Assembly (NCBI GenBank): GCA_963765555.1
Contig: CAVXWX010000003.1
Span: forward strand, 868,001 to 932,000
Direction of reading: 5' to 3'
DNA from: JL08 sp963765555
GTDB lineage: Bacteria > Pseudomonadota > Alphaproteobacteria > Rhodobacterales > Rhodobacteraceae
DNA: 64,000 nt
The translations under genes were made by a program, and so were the position numbers. This document shows, in pieces, positions 1 to 9,243 of the stretch (position 1 is its first letter; each line of letters opens with the position of its first letter). The notes below the pieces were generated by a model that searched no databases, was not told the DNA's origin, and was given only the letters and a program-made list of their open reading frames with translations.

Positions 1-8
1 CAGCACGC

Positions 9-35
9 CCCTTGCCGGTGCAAAACCGACAAGGG
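9..35. terminator. Hairpin downstream of the DAHP synthase gene
   Basis: An 11-base arm (9-19) pairs with 25-35 with one mismatch around a 5-base loop. It lies about 50 bases past the stop of the minus-strand DAHP synthase gene. There is no T-run on either side, so a role as intrinsic terminator is only a guess. Confidence 0.25.
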
Positions 36-85
36 TGCCCTATTTACGTATCGTGTCGCGCGACGACTGAACGCAGCGCGGCAGT

Positions 86-1456
86 TCAAATGGCTTCGCG
101 TGCCTGACGTTTCGCGCGAAATGTCGAAAGCGCCTCGGCCACCAGAAACGCCAGTTCCAAAGACTGGCTGGCATTCAGGCGGGGATCACAGGCCGTGTGA
201 TAACGATCCGACAGGTCTTCTTCGCTGACGGCCCGCACACCACCGGTACATTCGGTCACATCCTGCCCGGTCATTTCAAAATGCACGCCCCCCGGAATCG
301 TGCCTTCCGCACCGTGAACATCAAAAAATTCCCGCACTTCGCGCAGAACAGAATCAAACGGCCGTGTCTTGTACCCGGTCGAGGATTTGATCGTGTTGCC
401 ATGCATCGGATCACAGGTCCAAAGCACGTTGGCGCCTTCTTCCTGCACTGTCTTGATCAGACGTGGCAGATGATCCCCCACATTGCCCGCCCCAAAACGC
501 GCGATCAGCGTCAGACGGCCCGCTTCGTTGGCAGGGTTCAGTTTCGCCATCAGCGCCTTAAGGTCATCGGATGTCATCGACGGGCCGCATTTCAGCCCGA
601 TCGGGTTCATCACCCCGCGACAGAATTCGACATGTGCCCCGTCGGGCTGGCGGGTGCGATCCCCGATCCAGATCAGGTGCCCCGATCCGGCCAGCCATTT
701 ACCGGATGTTGAATCCAGCCTCGTCAGCGCCTCTTCGTATTCCAGCAGCAACCCTTCGTGACTGGTGTAGAACTCCACCGATTGCAGCGTATGTGCCGAT
801 TCCTGCGTGACACCGGCCGCGGCCATGAAATCCAGCGTATCGCTGATCCGGTTGGCCAGTTCGCGGTACCGCGCTGCCTTTTCGCCTTCGGTAAAGCCCA
901 ATGTCCAGGCATGCACCTGATGCACATCGGCATACCCGCCGGTGGAAAATGCCCGCAACAGGTTCAGCGTCGCCGCCGCCTGCGTATAAGCCTGCAGCAT
1001 CTTGGACGGATCCGGCACCCGCGCGGTTTCGGTGAAATCCAGTTCGTTGATGATATCCCCGCGATAGCTGGGTAATTCCACACCATCCATCACTTCGGTC
1101 GGCGCGCTGCGCGGTTTGGCGAACTGTCCCGCGATCCGGCCCACCTTGATCACCGGCACCTTGGCGCCATAGGTCAACACCATCGCCATTTGCAGCATCA
1201 CCTTGAACGTATCGCGGATACCGTTCGCACTGAACTGGTCAAAACTTTCGGCGCAATCCCCGCCCTGCAGCAGAAACGCATCGCCACGCGATGCCGCCGC
1301 CAGATGCGATTTCAGGCGCCGCGCCTCTCCGGCAAAAACAAGGGGCGGATACTTTGACAATTGCGCCTCGACCGCATGTAGCGCCGCACTGTCCAGATAG
1401 TCCGGCATCTGGATCCGCGGCTTCTTGCGCCAGTCCGATTTCTGCCATTCACCCAT
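86..1456 (-). CDS. Class II 3-deoxy-7-phosphoheptulonate (DAHP) synthase
   Basis: Condenses phosphoenolpyruvate and erythrose 4-phosphate to DAHP, the first committed step of the shikimate pathway, in the cytoplasm. The 456-residue protein has the class II (plant/mycobacterial type) signature throughout: LQGGDCAESF near residue 65, KVGRIAGQFAKPRS, GLKCGPSM, CDPMHGNT and HFEMTGQDVTEC near the C-terminus. These cover the metal-binding Cys, His and Glu and the PEP-binding residues. The reading frame stays open upstream to 1594, but the start at 1456 (MGEWQKSDW) has a GGAGA ribosome binding site and matches the family N-terminus. It is divergent from the GlxA-type regulator, with about 170 bp between them. 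It is unrelated in sequence to AroF/G/H of E. coli. Confidence 0.96.
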   Translation of the reverse strand: MGEWQKSDWRKKPRIQMPDYLDSAALHAVEAQLSKYPPLVFAGEARRLKSHLAAASRGDAFLLQGGDCAESFDQFSANGIRDTFKVMLQMAMVLTYGAKVPVIKVGRIAGQFAKPRSAPTEVMDGVELPSYRGDIINELDFTETARVPDPSKMLQAYTQAAATLNLLRAFSTGGYADVHQVHAWTLGFTEGEKAARYRELANRISDTLDFMAAAGVTQESAHTLQSVEFYTSHEGLLLEYEEALTRLDSTSGKWLAGSGHLIWIGDRTRQPDGAHVEFCRGVMNPIGLKCGPSMTSDDLKALMAKLNPANEAGRLTLIARFGAGNVGDHLPRLIKTVQEEGANVLWTCDPMHGNTIKSSTGYKTRPFDSVLREVREFFDVHGAEGTIPGGVHFEMTGQDVTECTGGVRAVSEEDLSDRYHTACDPRLNASQSLELAFLVAEALSTFRAKRQAREAI

Positions 1457-1629
1457 TGCATTTCTCCGGTCGTTCGTGTGTTGAAGGGTTTCTATACAAA
1501 ACCCCAAGCCAACTGACCATATCACAAATGCGGCCTCTTGACGTCGGCTTTGCACTCTGGGCAAGGTCTCAAAGCGCGGCAATATATGTCGCAAACCGCC
1601 AATTCAGACCGTGACAAAGGACCTGCGGA
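1457..1629. other. Divergent intergenic region
   Basis: About 170 bases separate the outward-facing DAHP synthase and GlxA-type regulator genes, so the promoters of both should lie here. I see no convincing operator or conserved RNA. Confidence 0.4.
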
Positions 1630-2634
1630 ATGAAAGACCCTCGTCAGGTTTCTTCAAAAGAGCCGACCCAGATCAAACCAAGACGCTTTGTGTTTGTTCT
1701 GCTCGAGAACTTTTCGCTCCTGTCGTTCAGCTGCGCGGTGGACAGCCTGCGCATCGCCAACCGAATGGCGGGGCGCACGCTTTATGAATGGAAACTGGTC
1801 GCCGAAGGCGGCGATACCGTACATTGTTCTGCCGGAACCGTGTTCAAGGTCGATGACGACCTGACCGAGATGGGCCGCGAAGATACGGTTATTCTGTGCG
1901 GTGGTGTGGATGTCCAACATGCCACCACGAAAAAGCTTTTGAACTGGGTGCGCCGCGAAGCCCGCAAGGGTATCGTCATCGGCGGGGTCTGCACAGCGGC
2001 CTATTCCCTTGCGCGTGCCGGTCTGCTCGATGGCAAGCGCGCCACGATCCACTGGGAAAACCAGGACAGTTTTTCCGAAGAATTCGAAGATGTGAACCTG
2101 ACGAAATCCGTATTTGTGGTCGACGGCAACCGCCTGACAACGGCCGGTGGCACATCGTCGATCGATCTGATGCTGAAACTGATCGCCGATGATCATGGCG
2201 AAGAACTGGCCAATGCGGCGGCAGACCAGATGATCTATTCCTCGATCCGCACCGATCAGGATACCCAGCGCCTGTCGGTGCCCACACGTATCGGTGTGCG
2301 TCATCCTAAACTCAGCCAGGTCATCCAGATGATGGAGTCCAACATCGAAGAACCGATCAGCCCGTCCATTCTGGCGAAAGAGGTCGGCATGTCGACGCGG
2401 CAGCTGGAACGGCTGTTCCGCCGCTATCTGAACCGCTCGCCCAAACGCTATTATATGGAACTGCGCCTGCAAAAGGCGCGCAACCTGCTGATGCAGACCG
2501 ATATGAGCGTGATCAACGTGGCACTGGCCTGCGGCTTTGCCTCGCCCTCGCATTTCTCAAAATGCTACCGCGCCCATTACGACACGACACCTTACCGCGA
2601 ACGCGGCAGCCACGCGGCCCGCCTGTCAATCTGA
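1630..2634 (+). CDS. GlxA-family transcriptional regulator (DJ-1/PfpI domain plus AraC helix-turn-helix)
   Basis: A 334-residue regulator. Residues about 18-190 form an amidotransferase-like DJ-1/PfpI domain with the nucleophile-elbow Cys in GGVCTAAYSLARAG (near residue 121), followed by ATIHWENQ. Residues about 230-330 form an AraC-type double helix-turn-helix (MSTRQLERLFRRYL, then ACGFASPSHFSKCYRAHY). Family members such as GbdR, CdhR and ArgR control catabolism of quaternary amines or amino acids. The inducer here cannot be read from sequence. The next downstream gene is convergent, so no obvious target operon adjoins it. The start at 1630 is preceded by AAAGGA. Confidence 0.92.
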   Translation: MKDPRQVSSKEPTQIKPRRFVFVLLENFSLLSFSCAVDSLRIANRMAGRTLYEWKLVAEGGDTVHCSAGTVFKVDDDLTEMGREDTVILCGGVDVQHATTKKLLNWVRREARKGIVIGGVCTAAYSLARAGLLDGKRATIHWENQDSFSEEFEDVNLTKSVFVVDGNRLTTAGGTSSIDLMLKLIADDHGEELANAAADQMIYSSIRTDQDTQRLSVPTRIGVRHPKLSQVIQMMESNIEEPISPSILAKEVGMSTRQLERLFRRYLNRSPKRYYMELRLQKARNLLMQTDMSVINVALACGFASPSHFSKCYRAHYDTTPYRERGSHAARLSI

Positions 2635-2642
2635 CGCACCCC

Positions 2643-2663
2643 GCTTCTTTTTGCCAAAAATAC
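2643..2663 (+). repeat. Short dispersed element, copy 1 (GCTTC..CCAAAAATAC)
   Basis: A 21-base intergenic sequence just after the regulator stop codon. It recurs with a few changes at 9210-9230 and 30171-30191. All three begin GCTTC and end AATAC, with a T-rich then A-rich core. Confidence 0.5.
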
Positions 2664-2691
2664 GGGAAACCCGCGGGCGCGTCATGCGCCC

Positions 2692-3796
2692 CTATCGCGG
2701 CGTCATCCGGTACACCGCCCCCTGCCCGACGGAAATAAACCAGATCGATCCGTCCGGCGCTTCCACCACATCGCGAACACGTTCGGTTTCGGGGCCACTG
2801 ATCTGTTCCACCTCTCGCACAGTCTCTCCGTCCAGACGCGCGATATAGTCGAATTTCAGGCTTCCGATCAGCATGTCGCCGCGCCACTCGGGCCAGAGCG
2901 CGCCGGAATAGATCACCATGCCCGATGGCGCGATGGACGGGTCCCAGTAGAACGCCGGTTGTTCCATCCCCTCGCGCGTGGTCCCTTCGCCGATCTTGGC
3001 GCCGGAATAATGCTTGCCGTAAGAAATCACAGGCCAGCCGAAATTTGCGCCTTTCCTGATCCTGTTCACTTCATCGCCGCCCTGTGCACCGTGTTCGGCG
3101 ACCCACAATGTCCCGCCCGAATCCAGCGCGGCCCCTTGCGGATTGCGATGCCCAAAGGAATAGATCTCGGGCCTGATACCAGCCACGCCGACAAACGGAT
3201 TGTCCGCAGGCACCGACCCGTCCCGATTGATCCGGATCACGCTGCCATTATGAACAGACCGGTCCTGCGCGCTCGGGCGATCCCCCCGATCTCCGATTGT
3301 CAGAAACAGGCTGCCATCCGCTCCTTCCACGATCCGGCTGCCGAAATGGCGCCCGCCTTGGGATCCCGCCGACATGACAAACAGATCGCGCACATCGCGC
3401 AGCGCCGTTCCATCCGCGTTCAGCGTCCCAACCGCCAGCGCCGTACCGGCCCCGCCTTTCAGGCTTTTGGAATAGCTCAGGAACACCGCGCGGGTTTGTG
3501 CGAAATCACGGGGCAGCATGACATCCAGCAATCCGCCCTGCCCCGACGCAACCACATCCGGAACCCCCGACACCTTGGTCGCCGTTCCGTTGCTCACATA
3601 TAAAAGCGCCGCCGTCGCGTTCGGTCACCAGATACGCCCCGTTGCCGTCTTGCGGCAGATGCGCAATCGCCCATGGTTCATCCAAACCGGTCAGCATCGG
3701 CGTCAGGGTCGCCGTCCCGGCGCTGGTTTCAAGCGTCTGTGCCAAAGCAAACGTGCCGCCAAACAGCAGAATCACACATGTCAGGACTATTCGCAT
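2692..3796 (-). CDS. PQQ-dependent sugar dehydrogenase (glucose/sorbosone dehydrogenase family), frameshifted
   Basis: Secreted six-bladed beta-propeller of the aldose/sorbosone dehydrogenase (YliI-like) family, probably oxidising sugars with PQQ in the periplasm. The N-terminal part starts at 3796 with a signal peptide ending FALAQ, then LTGLDEPWAIAHLP and VTERDGG. The main part carries GGLLDV, HFGSRIVEGADGSLFLTIGDRGDR, NPQGAALD and GGDEVN, which are typical of the fold and its Ca2+/PQQ site. The two parts lie in different frames that switch near 3604. Removing one base there gives a continuous protein of about 367 residues, normal for the family. The break is best read as an indel error, although a recent pseudogene cannot be excluded. 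Confidence 0.85.
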
Positions 3797-3967
3797 ACCA
3801 AAGCCTCCGCATTCTGGTGATCGTGATACTAACGTATTTCAACGGTCCGCCCAATCACGTCGGCGTCAGGAACAATCATATCGCCCGTCACGCTTTGTAC
3901 TTTTCTTTTGCACAGCCTGCGCATAACTTGCGCGATGAACGTCAAGTTCCAACATGGGAGAAATCAT

Positions 3968-5159
3968 ATGAAAAAACTGCTTATGGCCACTGCGGCCACT
4001 GCATTGATGGCCGGAACCGCCTTTGCGGGCGGCCACGGCAAAGAAGTCAAACTGGGCATTCTGATCGGCTTTACCGGCCCGATTGAATCGCTGACCGGCC
4101 CGATGGCCGCAGGCGCGGAAATGGCCATGAAGGAAGTGACCGACAGCGGCAAGCTGCTGGATTCGGCCGTCGTCACGCCGATGCGTGCAGATACCGGCTG
4201 TATCGATAACGGCCTGTCCACATCCAACGCCGAACGCCTGATCGCCGATGGCATCCACGGCCTGATCGGTGGCGACTGTTCCGGTGTCACCGGCGCGATC
4301 CTGCAAAACGTCGCAATTCCGAACGGCATGGTGATGATTTCACCGTCCGCCACATCCCCGGGTCTGTCGACAGTTGAAGACAACGATCTGTTCTTCCGCA
4401 CGGCCCCGTCGGATGCGCGCGAAGGTCAGGTTATGGCCGACGTTCTGACCGATCGCGGCATCAAGTCCATCGCCGTTGACATACACCAACAACGACTATG
4501 GCAAAGGCCTGGCCGACGCGATTGTCACCTCGTTCGAAGCGGTCGGTGGCGAAGTGACCATTTCTGCTGCGCATGAAGACGGCAAGGCAGACTATTCTGC
4601 TGAGGTTGGCGCACTGGCCTCGGCCGGTGGCGACATTCTGGTGGTTGCCGGGTATCTGGACCAAGGCGGTCTGGGCATCATCAACGCGGCCCTTGATTCC
4701 GGTGCCTATGATACATTCGGTCTGCCCGGCGGCATGATCGGTGAATCCCTGCCCAACAATGTCGGCCCCGCGCTGAACGGATCGTTCGGCCAGATCGCCG
4801 GTTCCGGCGGTGACGGCATTGAAAAGCTGATTGCCATGGCAGGCGATGCTTTTGATGCGACATCACCCTACACACCGGAATCCTATGACGCGGCCGCGCT
4901 GTTCATGCTGGCCATGCAAGCGGCAGATTCAACCGATCCTGCTGTTTACGGCGCCAAAATTCTGGACGTCGCCAACGCACCGGGCGAAAAAATCTATCCC
5001 GGTGAACTGGGCAAGGCGCTGGATATCATCCGCGAAGGTGGCGAGGTTGATTATGTCGGCGCATCGGCGGTTGAGCTGATTGGCCCGGGCGAAAGCGCCG
5101 GTTCCTACCGCGAGATCGAAGTCAAAGACGGCAAAAACGAAACCGTTGCGTTCCGTTAA
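3968..5159 (+). CDS. Branched-chain-amino-acid-type ABC transporter substrate-binding protein, frameshifted
   Basis: Periplasmic LivJ-like binding protein (peripla_BP_6 fold), first gene of a five-gene importer operon. The start at 3968 follows GGGAG and opens a signal peptide (MKKLLMATAATALMAG.TAFAGG). Then come VKLGILIGFTGPIESL and, in the second half, TYTNNDYGKGLADAI, the hinge region typical of the family. The frame changes at 4475-4479, where GCCGTTGACATAC carries one base too many. Removing it gives AVTYTNNDYG and an intact protein of about 396 residues. The ligand is unknown: the family binds branched-chain amino acids, amides, urea or aromatic compounds. Confidence 0.88.
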
Positions 5160-5182
5160 TCTGTAACCGATCGAAAAACCAG

Positions 5183-5213
5183 ACAGCCCGGAGCATCGTC
5201 TTCCGGGCTGTTT
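5183..5213 (+). terminator. Hairpin between the binding-protein and ATPase genes
   Basis: A perfect 10-bp stem (ACAGCCCGGA at 5183-5192 with TCCGGGCTGT at 5202-5211) is followed by a short T stretch. Such a leaky terminator or RNA-stabilising hairpin commonly lets the binding protein be made in excess over the membrane parts. Confidence 0.6.
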
Positions 5214-5253
5214 CAATAGAAGACAGCCACAACAAAAGTGGCGTGGGGGTGAC

Positions 5254-6036
5254 ATGATTGTCGTAGAAAACGTGCACAAGCACTTTGGCGGCTTTCACGC
5301 GGTAGATGGTGCGACACTGTCTATTGCTGAAGGATCGATTACCGGATTGATCGGCCCGAACGGCGCTGGGAAAACCACCCTTTTCAATGTGATCGCGGGC
5401 GTTCTTAAACCCACATCCGGGCGTGTGACCATGGCGGGCGAAGATATCACCGGACTGCCGCCCCACGATCTGTTTCACAAAGGATTGCTGCGCACCTTCC
5501 AGATCGCCCACGAATTCAGCTCGATGACCGTGCGCGAAAACCTGATGATGGTGCCGGGCGGGCAATCGGGCGAAACGCTGTGGAACACATGGTTCGGCGC
5601 GGCGCGGATCGCACAGGAAGAGCGCACCCTGCTGGCCAAGGCCGACGAGGTGCTGGAATTTCTGACCATCGACCATCTGAAAGACGAACGCGCCGGCAAC
5701 CTGTCGGGCGGGCAGAAAAAGCTGCTGGAACTGGGCCGCACCATGATGGTGGACGCGCGCATCGTGTTTCTGGACGAGGTTGGCGCCGGCGTGAACCGCA
5801 CCCTGCTGAACACCATCGGCGATGCCATTCTGCGCCTGAACAAGGAACGCGGCTATACCTTTGTCGTCATCGAACACGACATGGATTTTATCGGACGCCT
5901 GTGTGATCCGGTGATCTGCATGGCCGAAGGCAAGGTTCTGGCCGAAGGCACACTGGACCAGATCAAGGCCAACGAACAGGTAATCGAGGCCTATCTGGGC
6001 ACCGGCCTGAAAAACAAGGACAAGGTGGGCGCATGA
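5254..6036 (+). CDS. ABC transporter ATP-binding protein, LivG-like
   Basis: First of the two ATPases that energise the importer at the inner face of the membrane. The 260-residue protein has Walker A GPNGAGKTT (about residues 30-38), the signature LSGGQKKLLELGR, Walker B IVFLDE and the switch His in VVIEHDMDFI. The C-terminal VIEAYLGTG tail is typical of LivG/UrtD proteins. A Gly-Ala pair follows Walker B (DEVGAGV), where most relatives have a Pro-rich loop. The stop overlaps the next start as ATGA, indicating translational coupling. Confidence 0.93.
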   Translation: MIVVENVHKHFGGFHAVDGATLSIAEGSITGLIGPNGAGKTTLFNVIAGVLKPTSGRVTMAGEDITGLPPHDLFHKGLLRTFQIAHEFSSMTVRENLMMVPGGQSGETLWNTWFGAARIAQEERTLLAKADEVLEFLTIDHLKDERAGNLSGGQKKLLELGRTMMVDARIVFLDEVGAGVNRTLLNTIGDAILRLNKERGYTFVVIEHDMDFIGRLCDPVICMAEGKVLAEGTLDQIKANEQVIEAYLGTGLKNKDKVGA

Positions 6037-6860
6037 GCAGCAACCCCTATCAGGAAGATCGCGGCAACAAAGATGCCTCGATCACCAACCCCAAAGGTCA
6101 GGGCACGGCCGAAAACGCGCGCAAGAAGGGCAAGGCAACCCCGGCCCCCGGCGGCCCGTTTCTGATCGGCGACAGCATGACAGGCGGTTATGGCAAGGGC
6201 CCCGATATCCTGCATGACTGCACCATTGCCGTGAATCCCGGCGAAATCGCTGTGATCGTCGGCCCCAACGGCGCGGGCAAATCCACCGCAATGAAAGCCG
6301 TGTTCGGCATGTTGAACGTGCGCAGCGGCCATGTGCGTCTGGATGGCGAAGATATCACCGCCCTCTCCCCACAGGATCGGGTGATCAAGGGCATGGGCTT
6401 TGTGCCGCAGACCTCGAATATCTTCACCTCGCTCACGGTCGAGGAAAATCTTGAAATGGGCGCGTTCATCCGCAAGGACGATTTCCGCGATACGCTGCAC
6501 CAGATTTACGATCTGTTCCCGATCCTGAAAGACAAACGCTATCAGGCGGCGGGCGAACTGTCGGGCGGGCAACGCCAACAGGTCGCCGTGGGCCGCGCGC
6601 TGATGACACAGCCCAAGGTGCTGATGCTGGATGAGCCGACAGCGGGTGTCTCGCCCATCGTGATGGACGAACTGTTTGACCGCATCATTGATGTGGCCCG
6701 CACCGGCATTCCGATCCTGATGGTCGAACAGAACGCGCGTCAGGCACTGGAAATCGCTGATCGTGGCTATGTTCTGGTACAGGGCAGCAATGCCTATTCC
6801 GGCACCGGCAAGGAACTTCTGGCCGACCCCGAAGTCCGCAAATCGTTTCTGGGGGGCTAA
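6033..6860 (+). CDS. ABC transporter ATP-binding protein, LivF-like, with N-terminal extension
   Basis: Second ATPase of the importer, 275 residues. Walker A GPNGAGKST, Q-loop FVPQTSNIF, signature LSGGQRQQVAVGRAL, Walker B VLMLDEPTAG and the LivF-type MVEQNARQAL are all present. About 40 residues rich in Gly, Lys, Asn and Pro precede the usual start of the domain (near LIGDSMTGGYG). These residues are absent from typical LivF proteins of about 235 residues. The ATGA overlap with the preceding gene supports the upstream start, so the tail is probably real and disordered. Confidence 0.92.
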   Translation: MSSNPYQEDRGNKDASITNPKGQGTAENARKKGKATPAPGGPFLIGDSMTGGYGKGPDILHDCTIAVNPGEIAVIVGPNGAGKSTAMKAVFGMLNVRSGHVRLDGEDITALSPQDRVIKGMGFVPQTSNIFTSLTVEENLEMGAFIRKDDFRDTLHQIYDLFPILKDKRYQAAGELSGGQRQQVAVGRALMTQPKVLMLDEPTAGVSPIVMDELFDRIIDVARTGIPILMVEQNARQALEIADRGYVLVQGSNAYSGTGKELLADPEVRKSFLGG

Positions 6861-6863
6861 GCC

Positions 6864-7874
6864 ATGGATTTTCTCAACGCTTTCATCGCCCTCTCGAACT
6901 TCGTTCTGGTCCCCGCGATAGCCTATGGCAGCCAGCTGGCACTGGGCGCACTGGGGGTCACGCTGATCTATTCGATCCTGCGGTTTTCCAACTTTGCCCA
7001 TGGCGATACAATGGCCTTTGGCGCGATGATCACCATTCTGTTCACATGGTGGTTCCAGTCCATGGGGATCAACCTTGGGCCGCTGCCCACGGCGCTTTTG
7101 GCGCTGCCCTTCGGCATTCTGGGCTGTATGGCGTTGCTGTTGATCACAGATCGCGCCGTTTACCGGTTTTACCGCGATCAAAAGGCAAAACCCGTGATCC
7201 TTGTGATCGTGTCGATGGGCGTGATGTTCATTATGAACGGCATCGTGCGCTTTGTGATCGGCCCCGATGATCAGCGCTTTGCCGATGGCGAACGGTTCAT
7301 CATCTCGGCCCGCACGTTCAAGGAATGGTCAGGTCTGGAAGAAGGTCTGGCGATCCGCACCTCGCAAGGCATCACGGTCATCACGGCGGTGATCGTGGTG
7401 GCGCTGCTGTTCTGGTTCCTCAACCGCACACGCACCGGAAAATCGATGCGCGCCTATTCCGATAACGAAGATCTGGCCCTGCTGTCGGGCATCAACCCCG
7501 AACGTGTGGTGATGTACACATGGCTGATCGTGGCCGCACTCGCCACGGTTGCCGGCGTGCTTTACGGGTTGGACAAATCGTTCAAACCGTTCACCTACTT
7601 CCAGTTGTTGCTGCCGATCTTTGCCAGCGCCATTGTTGGCGGTCTGGGCAACCCGATCGGCGCCATCGCGGGCGGTTTCGTCATCGCGTTTTCGGAAATC
7701 ACCATCACCTATGCGTGGAAAAAGGTGCTGGGCTACATGATGCCCGAAGGCCTTGAGCCCAATGGCCTCGTGCAGCTTTTGTCGACCGATTACAAATTCG
7801 CGGTGTCCTTCGTGATCCTGCTGATTGTGCTGTTGTTCCGCCCCACCGGCCTGTTCAAGGGAAAAGCGCTATGA
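6864..7874 (+). CDS. Branched-chain-type ABC transporter permease, LivH-like
   Basis: Inner-membrane permease of the importer, 336 residues, strongly hydrophobic with about eight predicted membrane segments. Family landmarks are ALGVTLIYSILRFSNFAHGD near the N-terminus, the RTRTGKSMRAYSDN cytoplasmic loop that couples to the ATPase, and IVGGLGNPIGAIAGG. It lies three bases after the LivF-like gene and overlaps the next gene by ATGA. Confidence 0.93.
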   Translation: MDFLNAFIALSNFVLVPAIAYGSQLALGALGVTLIYSILRFSNFAHGDTMAFGAMITILFTWWFQSMGINLGPLPTALLALPFGILGCMALLLITDRAVYRFYRDQKAKPVILVIVSMGVMFIMNGIVRFVIGPDDQRFADGERFIISARTFKEWSGLEEGLAIRTSQGITVITAVIVVALLFWFLNRTRTGKSMRAYSDNEDLALLSGINPERVVMYTWLIVAALATVAGVLYGLDKSFKPFTYFQLLLPIFASAIVGGLGNPIGAIAGGFVIAFSEITITYAWKKVLGYMMPEGLEPNGLVQLLSTDYKFAVSFVILLIVLLFRPTGLFKGKAL

Positions 7875-9175
7875 ACGAGACCGTCAAAAACACCGGCCTG
7901 TTTGTCATTGTCGCCGGTCTGATCGCCATCACCGGCTTTACCCAAAGCTGGAACGCGGCGCTGCTGATCCTCAACATGGGATTGATTTCGGCCATCATGG
8001 CGCTGGGCGTGAACCTGCAATGGGGCTTTGCGGGCCTGTTCAACATCGGGATCATGGGCTTTGTTGCGCTGGGCGGTCTGGCGGCGGTGCTGGTGGCGAT
8101 GCCGCCCACCACAGATGCGTGGGCTGCGGGCGGTCTTGGTATTCTGGTCGCCCTTGTCATGGGCGCGGGAACCGTTGTTGCCGCCGCCATCGCAATGAAC
8201 CGCATGGCCCCCGGGCGCAACCGCACCCTTGCGGTGCTCGCCATCATTATCATCGGGTTTTTCATCTACCGCGCCCTGCTTGACCCGTCTGTCGAAGCGG
8301 TCGAGGCCGTAACCCCCGCCGCCACCGGCTATCTGGGCGGTCTGGGTCTGCCAGTCATACTGGCATGGCCCGTGGGCGGGCTGCTGGCCGCCGGCGTGGC
8401 ATGGGTGATCGGGAAAACCGCGCTGGGCCTGCGCTCGGACTATCTGGCCATCGCAACCCTTGGCATTGCCGAGATTATCCTTGCCGTGCTGAAAAACGAA
8501 GACTGGCTGTCGCGCGGCGTGAAAAACGTTGTCGGCCTGCCCCGCCCGGTTCCGTTCGAAATTGATCTGCAAAACAATGCGGGCTTTGTCGACCGTGCGG
8601 CGGGCATGGGCCTTGATCCGGTCACCGCCTCGACCCTCTATGTCAAACTGGCCTATGCGGGCCTGTTCGCGCTGGTTCTGGTGATCCTGTTGTGGATGGC
8701 CCAACGCGCCCTGCATTCGCCATGGGGGCGCATGATGCGCGCCATCCGCGACAACGAGGTCGCCGCCGAAGCCATGGGCAAGGACGTGACCGCGCGCCAC
8801 CTGCAAATCTTCATTCTGGGCAGCGCCATCTGTGGTATCGCCGGTGCGATGATGACCACGCTGGACGGCCAGTTGACGCCCGGCACCTACCAGCCGCTGC
8901 GCTTTACCTTCCTGATCTGGGTGATGGTGATTGTCGGCGGTTCGGGCAACAATTTCGGCGCCGTTCTGGGCGGTTTCCTGATCTGGTTCCTGTGGGTGCA
9001 GGTCGAACCGATGGGCATCTGGTTCATCGAAACCATTACCTCGGGCCTGGCCGACACCAACCCGGTCAAGCTCCACCTGATGGAAAGTGCCGCGCATATG
9101 CGCCTGCTGACGATGGGCGTGATCCTGTTGCTGGTGCTCCGGTTCAGCCCGCGTGGCCTGATCCCCGAAAAATAA
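7871..9175 (+). CDS. Branched-chain-type ABC transporter permease, LivM-like
   Basis: Second permease of the importer, 434 residues, last gene of the operon. LNMGLISAIMALGVNLQWGFAG, LRSDYLAIATLGIAEI, the coupling loop SPWGRMMRAIRDNEVAAEAMGKD and VGGSGNNFGAVLGG are LivM features. It is longer than typical LivM (about 300-360 residues) because of extra hydrophobic sequence between residues 60 and 170. The operon ends here in a convergent arrangement with the HerA-like gene. Confidence 0.92.
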   Translation: MNETVKNTGLFVIVAGLIAITGFTQSWNAALLILNMGLISAIMALGVNLQWGFAGLFNIGIMGFVALGGLAAVLVAMPPTTDAWAAGGLGILVALVMGAGTVVAAAIAMNRMAPGRNRTLAVLAIIIIGFFIYRALLDPSVEAVEAVTPAATGYLGGLGLPVILAWPVGGLLAAGVAWVIGKTALGLRSDYLAIATLGIAEIILAVLKNEDWLSRGVKNVVGLPRPVPFEIDLQNNAGFVDRAAGMGLDPVTASTLYVKLAYAGLFALVLVILLWMAQRALHSPWGRMMRAIRDNEVAAEAMGKDVTARHLQIFILGSAICGIAGAMMTTLDGQLTPGTYQPLRFTFLIWVMVIVGGSGNNFGAVLGGFLIWFLWVQVEPMGIWFIETITSGLADTNPVKLHLMESAAHMRLLTMGVILLLVLRFSPRGLIPEK

Positions 9176-9185
9176 CGCGATCAAA

Positions 9186-9224
9186 GGGGACAAATGGCGC
9201 GCACCTGTTGCTTCATTTGTCCCC
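9186..9224. terminator. 11-bp perfect inverted repeat between convergent genes
   Basis: GGGGACAAATG (9186-9196) and CATTTGTCCCC (9214-9224) are exact complements with a 17-base loop. The position between two convergent genes suits a bidirectional transcript end, but there is no T-run. The right arm overlaps copy 2 of the dispersed element. Confidence 0.4.
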
Positions 9225-9230
9225 AAATAC
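9210..9230 (+). repeat. Short dispersed element, copy 2
   Basis: GCTTCATTTGTCCCCAAATAC, related to 2643-2663 and 30171-30191. Confidence 0.5.
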
Positions 9231-9243
9231 TCGAAATTCCGCC

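Noticed and set aside
1654..2553. Minus-strand frame of 299 codons
   Set aside because: Complement of the GlxA-type regulator, which has clear domains and motifs; the antisense product is a shadow.
7790..9226. Minus-strand frame of 478 codons opposite the LivM-like gene
   Set aside because: Highly charged His/Gln-rich shadow of a membrane protein gene.
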